Notes under the pieces: model-generated
What the model was told of the DNA's origin: nothing
The model's database searches: none
What the model saw: the letters and a program-made list of their open reading frames with translations, nothing else
Program-made: the position numbers and the translations under genes
Assembly: GCA_903929065.1 (NCBI GenBank)
Contig: CAIYTJ010000564.1
Coordinates: forward strand, 1-13,888
Source: an uncultured Bacteroidales bacterium
Lineage (GTDB): Bacteria > Bacteroidota > Bacteroidia > Bacteroidales > Paludibacteraceae
DNA: 13,888 nucleotides
Reading direction: 5' to 3'
Shown: positions 5,734-13,888 of the stretch, one piece after another
Layout: each line of letters starts with the position of its first letter
Position numbering within the stretch: the stretch's first letter is position 1

Positions 5734-8700
5734 ATGCAAAACATATACAAACGTTATAAACTGGCTATACTGCTAAGTATAGTTACAAGTTCTTTATGGG
5801 CGCAAGCACCAAATTATGAGCTGTCAGCCCCTGAAACAGACGCTCAAAAAAACTACATAGCCCGCGACTATATTAAGCTAAATAGTGGTTTTCACTTTAG
5901 TGCAACCGATGCAAACCATAGCTTTAGTGCCAAAATAGATGCGGGGCTGCTGTTTCCGCCAACTGATAAGACTTATGCGGTAAAAGCTCCTGATGGTACC
6001 ATTAGCTACAACTCTACTAACGGAGCTGTTGTAGGAAGTATTCCGGGTAGTGCATCCGTTAGTCCAACCGGCGCAGCCACCTATCAAATACCGATAGATG
6101 TACCTTCGGGTGTAAATGGAATGCAACCCCAAGTGGCTATAACATATACCAGTCAGGGTGGATTTGGTGCGTTGGGTATGGGATGGGATATTTCAGGAAG
6201 TTCGGCTATAACGCGTGGTGGAAAAAGTATCTATTATGACAACCAAAATAACAACGTAAAGATAGACAACTCCGATGCATTGTATTGGGCTGGACAACGA
6301 TTAATATTGCTTTCGGGAACTCCATTCGTTGATGCTGAGTACGGAACTGAAGTGGAAAATTATGCCAGAGTCAAATATAACGGAACCGGATTTGTAGTGA
6401 CCACCAAGGATGGAAAAACCATGGAATATGGTACTTCATCCACTTCGGTAATGAAAAATACAAACGATTACTATGATTCCAGGGTATTAGCATGGAAACT
6501 ATATAAAGTGACCGATACCTATGGTAATTATATGACCTTTTCGTATTCGGATTTTGGACAATACCTGACGCAAATAGATTATGCCGGACAATCGGTAATC
6601 TTTACATATACTGACAACACGGTTAACCCAAAGAGTGGATATATTAATACCTTTTTGACTTCACAAGCTAAAATTCTAAGTACGATTACAACCAATTCTA
6701 AAACATACGGATTTGTTTATACCACCGATAATCGGTTGACTACCGTCAATGAAACTGCTCCTGATAACTCCAAGGTAAATGCAACAACCATTAATTGGGG
6801 TGCTGATAATAATACCATACAACAGGTTAACTTGGGTTATAACCCGGATTATAATTTAGGACAAAATAAAGGTTCGGTCTATTCTGCTGATGTAAACGGA
6901 GATGGTTATCCTGACCGCATCGAATTATGGGGTGGCGATAGCCATTATTGTAATAATAATAGTCAAGATAGTTACGGAGGTAATAAAGGACATGTAATCA
7001 TATATTTATTTGATCCTACGACAAAACAATTTAATTCAACGGGTGCAGGCTATTTCTTTTGTGCAGATGATAATTTGACCCCACGATTAACCACTGGTGA
7101 TATTGATAACGATGGCAAGGATGAAATAATACTTTACAAGAAGGATTGGTTGGTAACGTTGGGCTTATCTGGAAATACATTAAATGAAAAATACGCGGGC
7201 ATTAATTTCAATTTAAACGATATACATCAAGGATATAATAAAGACCGTAAATATCAAATTTTTACTACCAATATAAATAATGATAACTATCCCGATGTCG
7301 TAATGGTATTTGCTTATATGCCTTTTGGTTTGTTCAATATGTCAGATTTACGGGCTGGTTATACTGTTTTCAAAGGTAGTGCAAATGGATTGAGTAAGAT
7401 ATACGATGTTAGTTATAACAATGACAATGCATTTGAGGATTTCAAAATAGGAGATTTTAACGCAGATGGAAAAATTGATGTAATAGGTAAGGTTGCACAT
7501 AGTTTATTAGATTTTGGCACTTCTACAAATTACGACAATAATTATATTGACTTTTATACTGATAAATATTCATTTAATCCCAGTTTTTTCCCTGATCCTA
7601 CAATTGGAAATTATACAGTTGATTTTAACGGAGATGGCATTCCTGAAACCTTAAAACAATTTTCTGGAAATACTGGACCTGATAGCTATTTATGGACTTT
7701 TGGTTCTTATACAATTAATGGTATAAATCCTGCTAACAGTGAAGGTCATCCAGCTGAAACCTATCAAATGTACCCCATTGATTATAATGGAGACGGTTTA
7801 GTTGATTTAATTCAAGGCGATGAGGTTACGCTTTATGATAATAGTATTGTAACAAACTGGCATTTTTATAAAAATACTGGAAATCTGAATTTTCAATGGG
7901 AAAACACTATTCAGACTAATTGTCGCTTAAATAATCAAACAGTATTTGTAGCAGATGTCAACGGTGATGGAATAGCCGATTTGGTATTCCCAAAGACTAC
8001 TGTAAATACAACCAAAGAAACTATTTGTCCGGATGGAGGTGATGGTGGAGGAGGTATACAGCCCCTCGCCTCGAACACTAACATATCGCAGCCAACGGTA
8101 AATGTAACAACACCTCCCGGAGGCGGTGGAGGTGGCGGTGGCGGCGGTTGCTATGATGTTTATAGTTCCAATACTACTTACGAATATTATGCCTTCACCA
8201 TACAAAACGCCAACCGCCGTAATATCGTAACCGGCATTACTAACGGTATGGGACAGGCGAACAGCTTTACGTATAAAAACTTTTCGGCTTATGACCAAAC
8301 CCCAACCACAGGCGTTGTTCGTAACCTGAAAGCACCTATCCCGGTGGTAGAAACACAAACTGAACCCGATAGTAAGGTAACTACATATACCTTTGAAAAA
8401 CCGAAAGTTCATACTGAAGGCAAGGGATTCTTAGGTTTTAGTACTGTTACTGCTGTGAATCCAACCAAAAATATAAAGGTTGTAAGTGAATATGAAGTAG
8501 AACCAACTTATTTTGGAGTAAATCTAAAAAATCAATCCATTACAAATACATTAACTCCTGTTGGTGCTATTTCGTCATCATCTCAAATCAATGCTGTAAT
8601 AGATAACAGTGCTATTGTTACGTATGGTGCAAATGGTAAGAAACGTTATATTCCAATCGTAACACAACAAACAAGTATTGATGAACTTAAAGAAACCAAA

Positions 8701-11700
8701 CAAGTCACAACTATTGATTATAGCCTATACCCTACTATTTCTCAAACTGCAACAGCTGGTTATAGAGATAATTCAACAATAGATTTAACAACTAAAGTGG
8801 TAAGCACTTTTACAGGACCGAATGGTTGTTTAATGCCATACTTGCCGGCAACTATTACCACTACCCGCACTCAGGGCGAACTAAGTGATACACGAATTAC
8901 ATCTTATGCTTACGAATACTATACTACCGTTACAACTGACCCGAAAAAATATCAAATAACAAAGAGCACCGAAACTACGAATTCCGGAAGCACAGATTTC
9001 GCCGTAAGCACCGAATACAGTAACCCAGACATCTGGGGGCACATGCAAACAGTTACTGTAAAAGCCAAGGATCAAAACGGGGCATACCAGTCGCGTAGTT
9101 CTTCGGTTAGTTATTTTCCAGTAGGTAACAATAATCCTACTGGGAGGTTCGTTGCCAGTAAAACTAATAATGCTTTAAACGAAAAGACTATTTACAATTG
9201 GGATGAAACCCACGGATTGCTCAACAGTGAAACGACCGTGGTAGGTGCTATCAATGGCAGTGGAGGTACCAGCCGAACCACCTCCTACACCTACAACAGT
9301 TGGGGGCAATTGGTTGAAACCAAGTTTCCCGACGGAATACGCAAAACTAATGTAGTACAATGGAACAGTGATAATACCGCTCGATATTATACTTATTCCG
9401 AAACATCCGGTCAGGCTCCGGTATGGGTCTATTACGATGCATTAGGGCGGGAAGTCAGAAAAGAAACCAAAGGACTTAATGGAAATATCGTGCGGGTGTT
9501 TACAACATACACTACAGATGGAAAAGTAGATAAAGTTTCCGAACCGACCTTTAATTCTACTTTTAATGCTGATACCGATAACCATACAACTTACGGGTAC
9601 GATCCGGATTACGGCTTTGTCTCTTCGGTTACAACCCCGGTGGGAACAACTTTCTCGGATTATAATAAACTCACCACAACTGTAACCTCACCCGAAGGTA
9701 AGTCTGTAACCGTAACCAATGCTGCCGGGCAAACAAAAAGCAGTACAGTGAACGATAAAAAAGTTACCTATACCTATTATCCAAGCGGTCTGACTAAAAC
9801 TTCGACTCCTCAAGACGGTCAAGCAATTACTATGGTGTACAACCTGCAAGGGAAACGTACCAATCTTGTTGACCCCGATGGTGGGACGGTGGAATCGAAA
9901 TACGATGGTTTTGGCGAGTTGATAGAAGAAAAACAAATTGTCCATGCAAATAAGCAACAGGTAAAAACAACTAATCATTACTTCGGCAATGGGTTGATAG
10001 ATAATATTGTAAGAGAGAATATAGAGAACTTCGATACTCAAACACCCACTATCTTGAATTCGGAAACAACCACCTACACCTACGATCCGGACATCAAGGA
10101 TCGGGTAAATGTGATAGAACTCAAAGACAAAACCGCTAAAGTGTTGAACCGACAAACCTTTACCTATGACCCTACCAAGATAACGGACAGGGTAACGAAT
10201 GTAAAAGAAGAAATAGCTGATAACAGTGGTAGCCTGAGGACATATAACACCGGCAAAGTGTATGATGCGCTGGGTAGGGTAAAGAAAGAAATCTATCCTT
10301 CAGGTTATTATACGGTAAATACCTATGATAGTTATAGCAACTTGACGGAAATAAGGGATGAAGTTGGATCAGGTCATTCGATATGGAAAGCCGATGCAGA
10401 AAATGCATTGGGACAGGCAACCAGTATTTATAAAGGTGCCAAGCAAACAACCTACAGTTATGACCCGGTAAACCACCAGACTACGGGTATTCAGGCAGCC
10501 GGTATAATTGATTATACGTATGGATACTATGTGGCTGATGGTACGAATCATGCCAACAACTTGAAATGGAGATCAGATAACTTAACAACAGGCAATCGAA
10601 CAGTGCAGCGGGAAGATTTTATCTACGATCCTCAAAACCGCCTGACTCACTGGGACGTTACCCGGGGCGGACAGACTACCCCTAACTCCATGAGTTTTGA
10701 TGATAATGGGAATATTATTAGTAAGACAGATTTGGGTGCTTTTACGTTGTATTATGGTGGTAAAAATCCGAATGGAAGTACAACCGGTCGACCTGACCCA
10801 CCAATCAACTCAGCTATCGGACCACATGCACTATCCAGCATTTCGGGAGTTCCTAGTAGTTTTCCGCAAGTAGAACAACCGAATTATCCAACAGCAGAAC
10901 TAAGCGTCACTTATACAGACTTTAAGAAGATACAAACACTTACTGAAAAGAACAAGTACTATGAACTTACCTACGGCGTGGACGACCAACGCCGCATGTC
11001 AGTATACAAAGTAGGTGGAGTAACTAAACTGACCCGATATTACGTGGGTAATTACGAAGAAGAAGTATTGCCTAATGGTAATGTACGGAAAATTCATTAT
11101 CTTAGCGGTGCTGTTTTAATTCAGACTACGGGTGTAGCCGACAGCTTGTATTACAGCTATTCCGATGCTCAAGGTTCGCTTATAGCCTTAGTCCACGATG
11201 GTGGCAATGTTATTCAACGTTTTGCATATGACCCTTGGGGAGCTCGGCGCAACCCGAACGATTGGACACAGAAAGACAGTCGGACTTCGTTTATAATTAA
11301 CCGCGGTTATACCGGGCATGAACACTTAGATGTCTTCGGCATAATCAACATGAACGGGCGCGTTTATGATCCATTAACGGCTCAATTCTTTAGCCCTGAC
11401 CCGTATGTGCAAGCTCCTGGGGATTGGTTGAATTATAACCGGTATGGGTACTGCATGGGGAATCCATTTAAATATACGGATCCGAGTGGGAAGTTTTGGC
11501 ATTTAATTATTGGTGCATTTATAGGTGGAGTTGTTAACTGGGTTTCGCATGGTTGTGAATTCTCATGGAAAGGTCTTGGGTATTTTGGAGTAGGGGCTTT
11601 AGCAGGAGCATTAGGTGCCGGAATTGGCGCAGGAATAAGTTCTGCACTACCAGTTATGGGGTCTACATCGGGTGGCTTTGCTGCAGGATTTTGGGGAGCA

Positions 11701-12447
11701 AGTGCTGCTACAACTGCTACAACTAGTTTTGTTTCTGGAGCATTGATAGGAGGAGGTGCGGGCTTAAGTAGTGGTTTTATTTCCGGTTTCGGAAATGGAT
11801 TATTGCAAAATCAAAATTTTGGACAAGCTCTTTGGAGTGGAGTCCAAGCTGGATTAGTTTCAGGATTTTCAGGTGCATTAATTGGTGGTATTTGGGGTGG
11901 TTTTAAAGCCACTTCAGATGGTAGAGAATTTTTAGATGGAGCAAAAGAAATAGATGAAGAAACTTTGGTTGATTTAAAATTACCTAAAGTGCAACAACAG
12001 GGTGGATATAATTGTGGACCAGCTTCTGCAGAATCAAATACTGGTGTGCCCCAGCAAGAATATCGTCAGGCTGTAGGGGGTAATCCAGATGCAGATGGGG
12101 TAAATCCTATTAAGTTGGATAATGCCATAACCAATAAAACAGGAAGTAGTGTTACTTATTCAGAAGGCAGTTTACCCGAAAATAATTTTGAAGCAAAAGG
12201 AATCGCAGAAAGTATGTATCGGAATCATAGATATGGTGTGGTGACAAGTTCCTCTGAAACATCTGTAGATCATATGATGTCTTTAAATAGTATCAAAGTA
12301 AAAACATTCCAAACAGTTACTAACGCAACTTATAAAAAGCTTATATATCAGGTGATGGATCCTGCAAATGGTGTATATAGGGTTATAGAAGCAAATTCTG
12401 TAAAAATGATTCAGCATATATTTCCAACAAGTTGGATTGCATTGTGA
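5734..12447 (+). CDS. Giant SpvB/FG-GAP/YD-repeat Rhs polymorphic toxin with papain/C39-like peptidase tip
   Basis: A protein of 2237 residues. The Sec signal peptide ends near Ala23 (SSLWAQ). A SpvB-like domain covers about 105-350 (GAATYQIPIDVPSGVNGMQP at 113, GMGWDISGSSAITR at 148). About seven Ca-binding FG-GAP/VCBS motifs lie at 384-750 (DVNGDGYPD, DIDNDGKDE, DFNADGKID, DVNGDGIAD). Gly tracts, including ten Gly at 796-805, precede a TcdB-middle-like region. YD repeats run to about 1790, and the Rhs core ends in NMNGRVYDP, AQFFSPDP and TDPSG (Asp1916). This layout builds the hollow TcB/Rhs shell that encloses a C-terminal toxin. After a Gly-rich hydrophobic stretch (1923-2070), the tip has GGYNCGPAS (Cys2094), VDHMMSLNS (His2180) and VMDPANGVYRV (Asp2209), a papain-like C39-type triad. 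A cysteine peptidase, or a related acyl-transfer activity, is inferred. The core/tip boundary DPSGK lacks the classical DPxGL cleavage sequence. No T9SS sorting domain is present. Confidence 0.9.
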   Translation: MQNIYKRYKLAILLSIVTSSLWAQAPNYELSAPETDAQKNYIARDYIKLNSGFHFSATDANHSFSAKIDAGLLFPPTDKTYAVKAPDGTISYNSTNGAVVGSIPGSASVSPTGAATYQIPIDVPSGVNGMQPQVAITYTSQGGFGALGMGWDISGSSAITRGGKSIYYDNQNNNVKIDNSDALYWAGQRLILLSGTPFVDAEYGTEVENYARVKYNGTGFVVTTKDGKTMEYGTSSTSVMKNTNDYYDSRVLAWKLYKVTDTYGNYMTFSYSDFGQYLTQIDYAGQSVIFTYTDNTVNPKSGYINTFLTSQAKILSTITTNSKTYGFVYTTDNRLTTVNETAPDNSKVNATTINWGADNNTIQQVNLGYNPDYNLGQNKGSVYSADVNGDGYPDRIELWGGDSHYCNNNSQDSYGGNKGHVIIYLFDPTTKQFNSTGAGYFFCADDNLTPRLTTGDIDNDGKDEIILYKKDWLVTLGLSGNTLNEKYAGINFNLNDIHQGYNKDRKYQIFTTNINNDNYPDVVMVFAYMPFGLFNMSDLRAGYTVFKGSANGLSKIYDVSYNNDNAFEDFKIGDFNADGKIDVIGKVAHSLLDFGTSTNYDNNYIDFYTDKYSFNPSFFPDPTIGNYTVDFNGDGIPETLKQFSGNTGPDSYLWTFGSYTINGINPANSEGHPAETYQMYPIDYNGDGLVDLIQGDEVTLYDNSIVTNWHFYKNTGNLNFQWENTIQTNCRLNNQTVFVADVNGDGIADLVFPKTTVNTTKETICPDGGDGGGGIQPLASNTNISQPTVNVTTPPGGGGGGGGGGCYDVYSSNTTYEYYAFTIQNANRRNIVTGITNGMGQANSFTYKNFSAYDQTPTTGVVRNLKAPIPVVETQTEPDSKVTTYTFEKPKVHTEGKGFLGFSTVTAVNPTKNIKVVSEYEVEPTYFGVNLKNQSITNTLTPVGAISSSSQINAVIDNSAIVTYGANGKKRYIPIVTQQTSIDELKETKQVTTIDYSLYPTISQTATAGYRDNSTIDLTTKVVSTFTGPNGCLMPYLPATITTTRTQGELSDTRITSYAYEYYTTVTTDPKKYQITKSTETTNSGSTDFAVSTEYSNPDIWGHMQTVTVKAKDQNGAYQSRSSSVSYFPVGNNNPTGRFVASKTNNALNEKTIYNWDETHGLLNSETTVVGAINGSGGTSRTTSYTYNSWGQLVETKFPDGIRKTNVVQWNSDNTARYYTYSETSGQAPVWVYYDALGREVRKETKGLNGNIVRVFTTYTTDGKVDKVSEPTFNSTFNADTDNHTTYGYDPDYGFVSSVTTPVGTTFSDYNKLTTTVTSPEGKSVTVTNAAGQTKSSTVNDKKVTYTYYPSGLTKTSTPQDGQAITMVYNLQGKRTNLVDPDGGTVESKYDGFGELIEEKQIVHANKQQVKTTNHYFGNGLIDNIVRENIENFDTQTPTILNSETTTYTYDPDIKDRVNVIELKDKTAKVLNRQTFTYDPTKITDRVTNVKEEIADNSGSLRTYNTGKVYDALGRVKKEIYPSGYYTVNTYDSYSNLTEIRDEVGSGHSIWKADAENALGQATSIYKGAKQTTYSYDPVNHQTTGIQAAGIIDYTYGYYVADGTNHANNLKWRSDNLTTGNRTVQREDFIYDPQNRLTHWDVTRGGQTTPNSMSFDDNGNIISKTDLGAFTLYYGGKNPNGSTTGRPDPPINSAIGPHALSSISGVPSSFPQVEQPNYPTAELSVTYTDFKKIQTLTEKNKYYELTYGVDDQRRMSVYKVGGVTKLTRYYVGNYEEEVLPNGNVRKIHYLSGAVLIQTTGVADSLYYSYSDAQGSLIALVHDGGNVIQRFAYDPWGARRNPNDWTQKDSRTSFIINRGYTGHEHLDVFGIINMNGRVYDPLTAQFFSPDPYVQAPGDWLNYNRYGYCMGNPFKYTDPSGKFWHLIIGAFIGGVVNWVSHGCEFSWKGLGYFGVGALAGALGAGIGAGISSALPVMGSTSGGFAAGFWGASAATTATTSFVSGALIGGGAGLSSGFISGFGNGLLQNQNFGQALWSGVQAGLVSGFSGALIGGIWGGFKATSDGREFLDGAKEIDEETLVDLKLPKVQQQGGYNCGPASAESNTGVPQQEYRQAVGGNPDADGVNPIKLDNAITNKTGSSVTYSEGSLPENNFEAKGIAESMYRNHRYGVVTSSSETSVDHMMSLNSIKVKTFQTVTNATYKKLIYQVMDPANGVYRVIEANSVKMIQHIFPTSWIAL
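8119..8148 (+). repeat. Ten-glycine codon tract inside the Rhs gene
   Basis: Ten consecutive GGN codons encode residues 796-805, following a smaller Gly-rich stretch at 8032-8058 (GGDGGGGI). It marks a flexible linker between the FG-GAP propeller and the TcdB-middle/YD part of the shell. Codons are mixed (GGA, GGC, GGT), which lowers but does not remove the chance of slippage. Confidence 0.8.
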
Positions 12448-12511
12448 TGTTAAAATAAAACAATATTGGTTTGAAGTTAATTCTTAAATTAAACATAAAA
12501 AACAAATATGT

Positions 12512-13117
12512 ATGAAAAAAATATCATCTTTAATCCTAATTATATTTTTATCGCAGTCTGTGGTTTATTCACAAGACATTTTGCTTACAATACAAAAAGC
12601 TAACTTAAAATTGCTTGAACACTCAGCAATAAAACAAACAAGGAAGAAGATGAACCTACCTAATTTCGAGCATCTTTCCACTTTCTCTTATTTTGCAATT
12701 AATTTTAAAAATAAAATTGATAATGAACATTGTTCTATTGCAGGTTTATTAAGCAATATGAGATTTTGTTTTAAAGATCCGGTATCATTTGTTTTCGATG
12801 ATTCTTTAAATGTATTGGCAGAAGTCAATAAAAGACGAGTTTTTATAAATTTTAAACCAGAAATATTAAAAGAATATATGTATATCAGGTATTTTTACAA
12901 TCTCAAACCTGACTATATTTTTAGAATTTTCAATACATCATATAGAAATTATTTATTTTTATGCTATAAAAACAATAATATCTATGTTGTTTACTTGTCT
13001 AATAATGATGATAGAATCATCTCGTATGCTCTCTCTGATTTTGATTGTAGATTATTGTATTTTGATGATTCTTTTCAAATGAAAGTAGAAGATTTACCAC
13101 GGCTTCCACAAGAATAG
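12512..13117 (+). CDS. Candidate periplasmic immunity protein for the Rhs peptidase tip
   Basis: A protein of 201 residues beginning 64 bases after the Rhs stop, in the standard immunity position. It has a Sec signal peptide (MKKISSLILIIFLSQSVVYS, cleavage after Ser20, then QDILL). The mature part is AT-rich in codons, mixes alpha and beta segments (FSYFAINFKNK, DSLNVLAEVNKRRVFINFKP, YLFLCYKNNNIYVVYLSNND), and resembles no family I know, as expected of fast-evolving immunity proteins. An export signal implies that the partner toxin is met in the periplasm. The last residues (EDLPRLPQE) may result from a frameshift: from 13089 a +1 frame stays open to tandem stops at 13188-13193. The true protein may therefore be about 25 residues longer. 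The immunity role is inferred from position only. Confidence 0.65.
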   Translation: MKKISSLILIIFLSQSVVYSQDILLTIQKANLKLLEHSAIKQTRKKMNLPNFEHLSTFSYFAINFKNKIDNEHCSIAGLLSNMRFCFKDPVSFVFDDSLNVLAEVNKRRVFINFKPEILKEYMYIRYFYNLKPDYIFRIFNTSYRNYLFLCYKNNNIYVVYLSNNDDRIISYALSDFDCRLLYFDDSFQMKVEDLPRLPQE

Positions 13118-13190
13118 TGGTAATGCTTTAGACAGGCTGATGCAGAAACAACATATTGAAAGTCAACAACAAGGATTTAATTATGGATAA
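13089..13190 (+). pseudogene. Start-less open frame ending in TAATAA: frameshifted immunity tail or gene remnant
   Basis: In the frame +1 to the immunity gene, bases 13089-13190 read KIYHGFHKNSGNALDRLMQK followed by a Gln-rich end (HIESQQQGFNYG). Two in-frame stops, TAA TAA, follow at 13188-13193, and a strong hairpin begins at the second. The composition is protein-like and there is no start codon at the head (TAG lies at 13086-13088). It could be the true C-terminus of the immunity protein shifted by one base near 13086, or the tail of a lost toxin or immunity gene left by cassette exchange. Confidence 0.4.
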
Positions 13191-13218
13191 TAAGAGCAGA
13201 TGAAATCATCTGCTCTTA
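13191..13218. terminator. Strong hairpin between the immunity gene and the orphan Rhs cassette
   Basis: TAAGAGCAGATG pairs with CATCTGCTCTTA as a perfect 12-bp stem with loop AAAT (a 13-bp perfect palindrome if the innermost A-T pair is counted). It starts at tandem stop codons and ends one base before the ATG of the orphan cassette. There is no clear T-run, so it is a terminator candidate by placement. It would also tie up sequence next to the downstream start and so keep the orphan cassette poorly translated. Confidence 0.6.
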
Positions 13219-13219
13219 T

Positions 13220-13865
13220 ATGAGGATTAACTATCTTAGCGGTGCTGTTTTTATTGATAACAGCATTGGTACTGATAGCTTATATTATAGCTATTCGGAT
13301 GCACAGGGTTCTTTGATAGCATTGACCGATGATGCAGGGACTGTAAAACGCCGCTTTGCTTATGACCCGTGGGGTAAACGCCGCGATGCAGACAACTGGA
13401 ATATAGCTGATAATGGGGTCAATCTGATTATCAACCGGGGTTATACCGGGCACGAGCACCTCGATGCTTTTGGCATTATAAACATGAACGGGCGCGTTTA
13501 TGATCCTTATACTGCACAATTCTTCAGTCCCGACCCGTATGTTCAATCACCGGGCGATTGGTTGAATTATAACCGGTATGGGTATTGCCTGGGGAATCCG
13601 TTTAAATATACTGATCCAAGTGGGGAATTTGTTTGGTTTGTCCCTATTATTTTTGCCGCAGTCAATCTTGCAACAGACATGATTGTTAGCCATGGACAAA
13701 TGAATGCGGGTCAAATTATTGGATCTTTAGTATCAGGGGCTATTGGAGGTTGTTTAAGTGGTGCAACAACTGTTGCTAGTGCATTTATATCGGCAGCAAC
13801 AAGTCAGGTTAATCGATTTTTGCCATCAATACCCATAATTCAAACAAGTAATTTTAATCTTAGTA
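13220..13865 (+). pseudogene. Orphan Rhs core cassette with alternative tip, 3' truncated
   Basis: About 215 genuine codons. The first ~130 residues repeat the end of the main Rhs core: NYLSGAV, YYSYSDAQGSLIAL, FAYDPWG, RGYTGHEHLD, NMNGRVYDP, AQFFSPDPYVQ, YNRYGYCLGNPFKYTDPSG. Similarity to the main gene begins at YLSGAV, only a few codons after the ATG, and the whole N-terminal shell is missing. After DPSG the tip differs from the main one: EFVWFVPIIF and Gly/Ala-rich hydrophobic segments (QIIGSLVSGAIGGCLSGATT), then NRFLPSIPII. Orphan core-plus-tip modules downstream of a full rhs gene are known sources of toxin switching by homologous recombination. The cassette is cut off before any toxin domain. 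The apparent ending KIGRAHV and stop TGA come from adapter sequence, not the genome. ATG 13220 abuts a hairpin and may not be used. Confidence 0.85.
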
Positions 13866-13888
13866 AGATCGGAAGAGCACACGTCTGA
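13866..13888 (+). other. Illumina TruSeq adapter contamination
   Basis: The last 23 bases begin AGATCGGAAGAGCACACGTC and agree throughout with the start of the standard Illumina TruSeq read-1 adapter. The translated signature IGRAHV is a familiar artefact in protein databases. The contig's genomic sequence therefore ends at 13865. Confidence 0.97.

Noticed and set aside
7927..8412. A 161-codon antisense open frame inside the Rhs gene.
   Set aside because: It is a shadow of the Gly-rich and flanking coding sequence on the + strand; no start context or protein-like composition.
9688..10155. A 155-codon antisense open frame inside the YD-repeat region.
   Set aside because: The opposite strand is an intact, well-supported YD-repeat coding region; the antisense frame is a by-product of its codon bias.

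Overview
The window looks like one contig from a draft genome of a Bacteroidota bacterium, probably Bacteroidales-like. Evidence seen: a type IX secretion (T9SS) type A C-terminal sorting domain, A-rich leaders without Shine-Dalgarno motifs, a surface protein with 'GIGT' repeats and the C-terminal region common in this phylum, and phylum-style intergenic palindromes. All recognisable genes are on the + strand. The last 23 bases match the Illumina TruSeq adapter, so the right edge is an assembly artefact and not biology.

Layout. (1) 1-1391 is AT-rich: the tail of a membrane protein, a small P-loop protein with a GIESQGDPNSR motif, a SinR-family (Cas2-like fold) protein, and a two-helix membrane protein one base downstream of it. 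This looks like an accessory, possibly defence or signalling, module. (2) 1509-3353 is a compact lysis-like cassette: a lipoprotein, a helical protein of unknown function, a holin-like two-TM protein and an M15 metallopeptidase without a signal peptide. (3) 3410-5639 holds three exported proteins: a small YD-motif/T9SS-sorted protein, an LTxxQ protein, and a CUB-like/GIGT-repeat fibre with a coiled-coil tail. (4) 5734-12447 is a giant SpvB/FG-GAP/YD/Rhs protein with a Sec signal peptide and a C-terminal papain/C39-like cysteine peptidase tip. It is followed by a signal-peptide-bearing candidate immunity gene. (5) 13220-13865 is an orphan Rhs core cassette carrying a different, truncated tip.

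How it may work together (inference): the Rhs toxin reaches the periplasm by Sec and its immunity partner is exported there too. The neighbouring holin, M15 peptidase and lipoprotein could release the protein in the manner of type 10 secretion. The orphan cassette, with 26- and 29-bp blocks identical to the main gene, would allow the toxin tip to be swapped.

Four short heptameric repeat arrays and several palindromes occur between genes in the 2.3-3.9 kb part. Three of the arrays contain the stop codon of the gene they follow. No tRNA, rRNA, CRISPR array, transposase or convincing promoter motif was seen.
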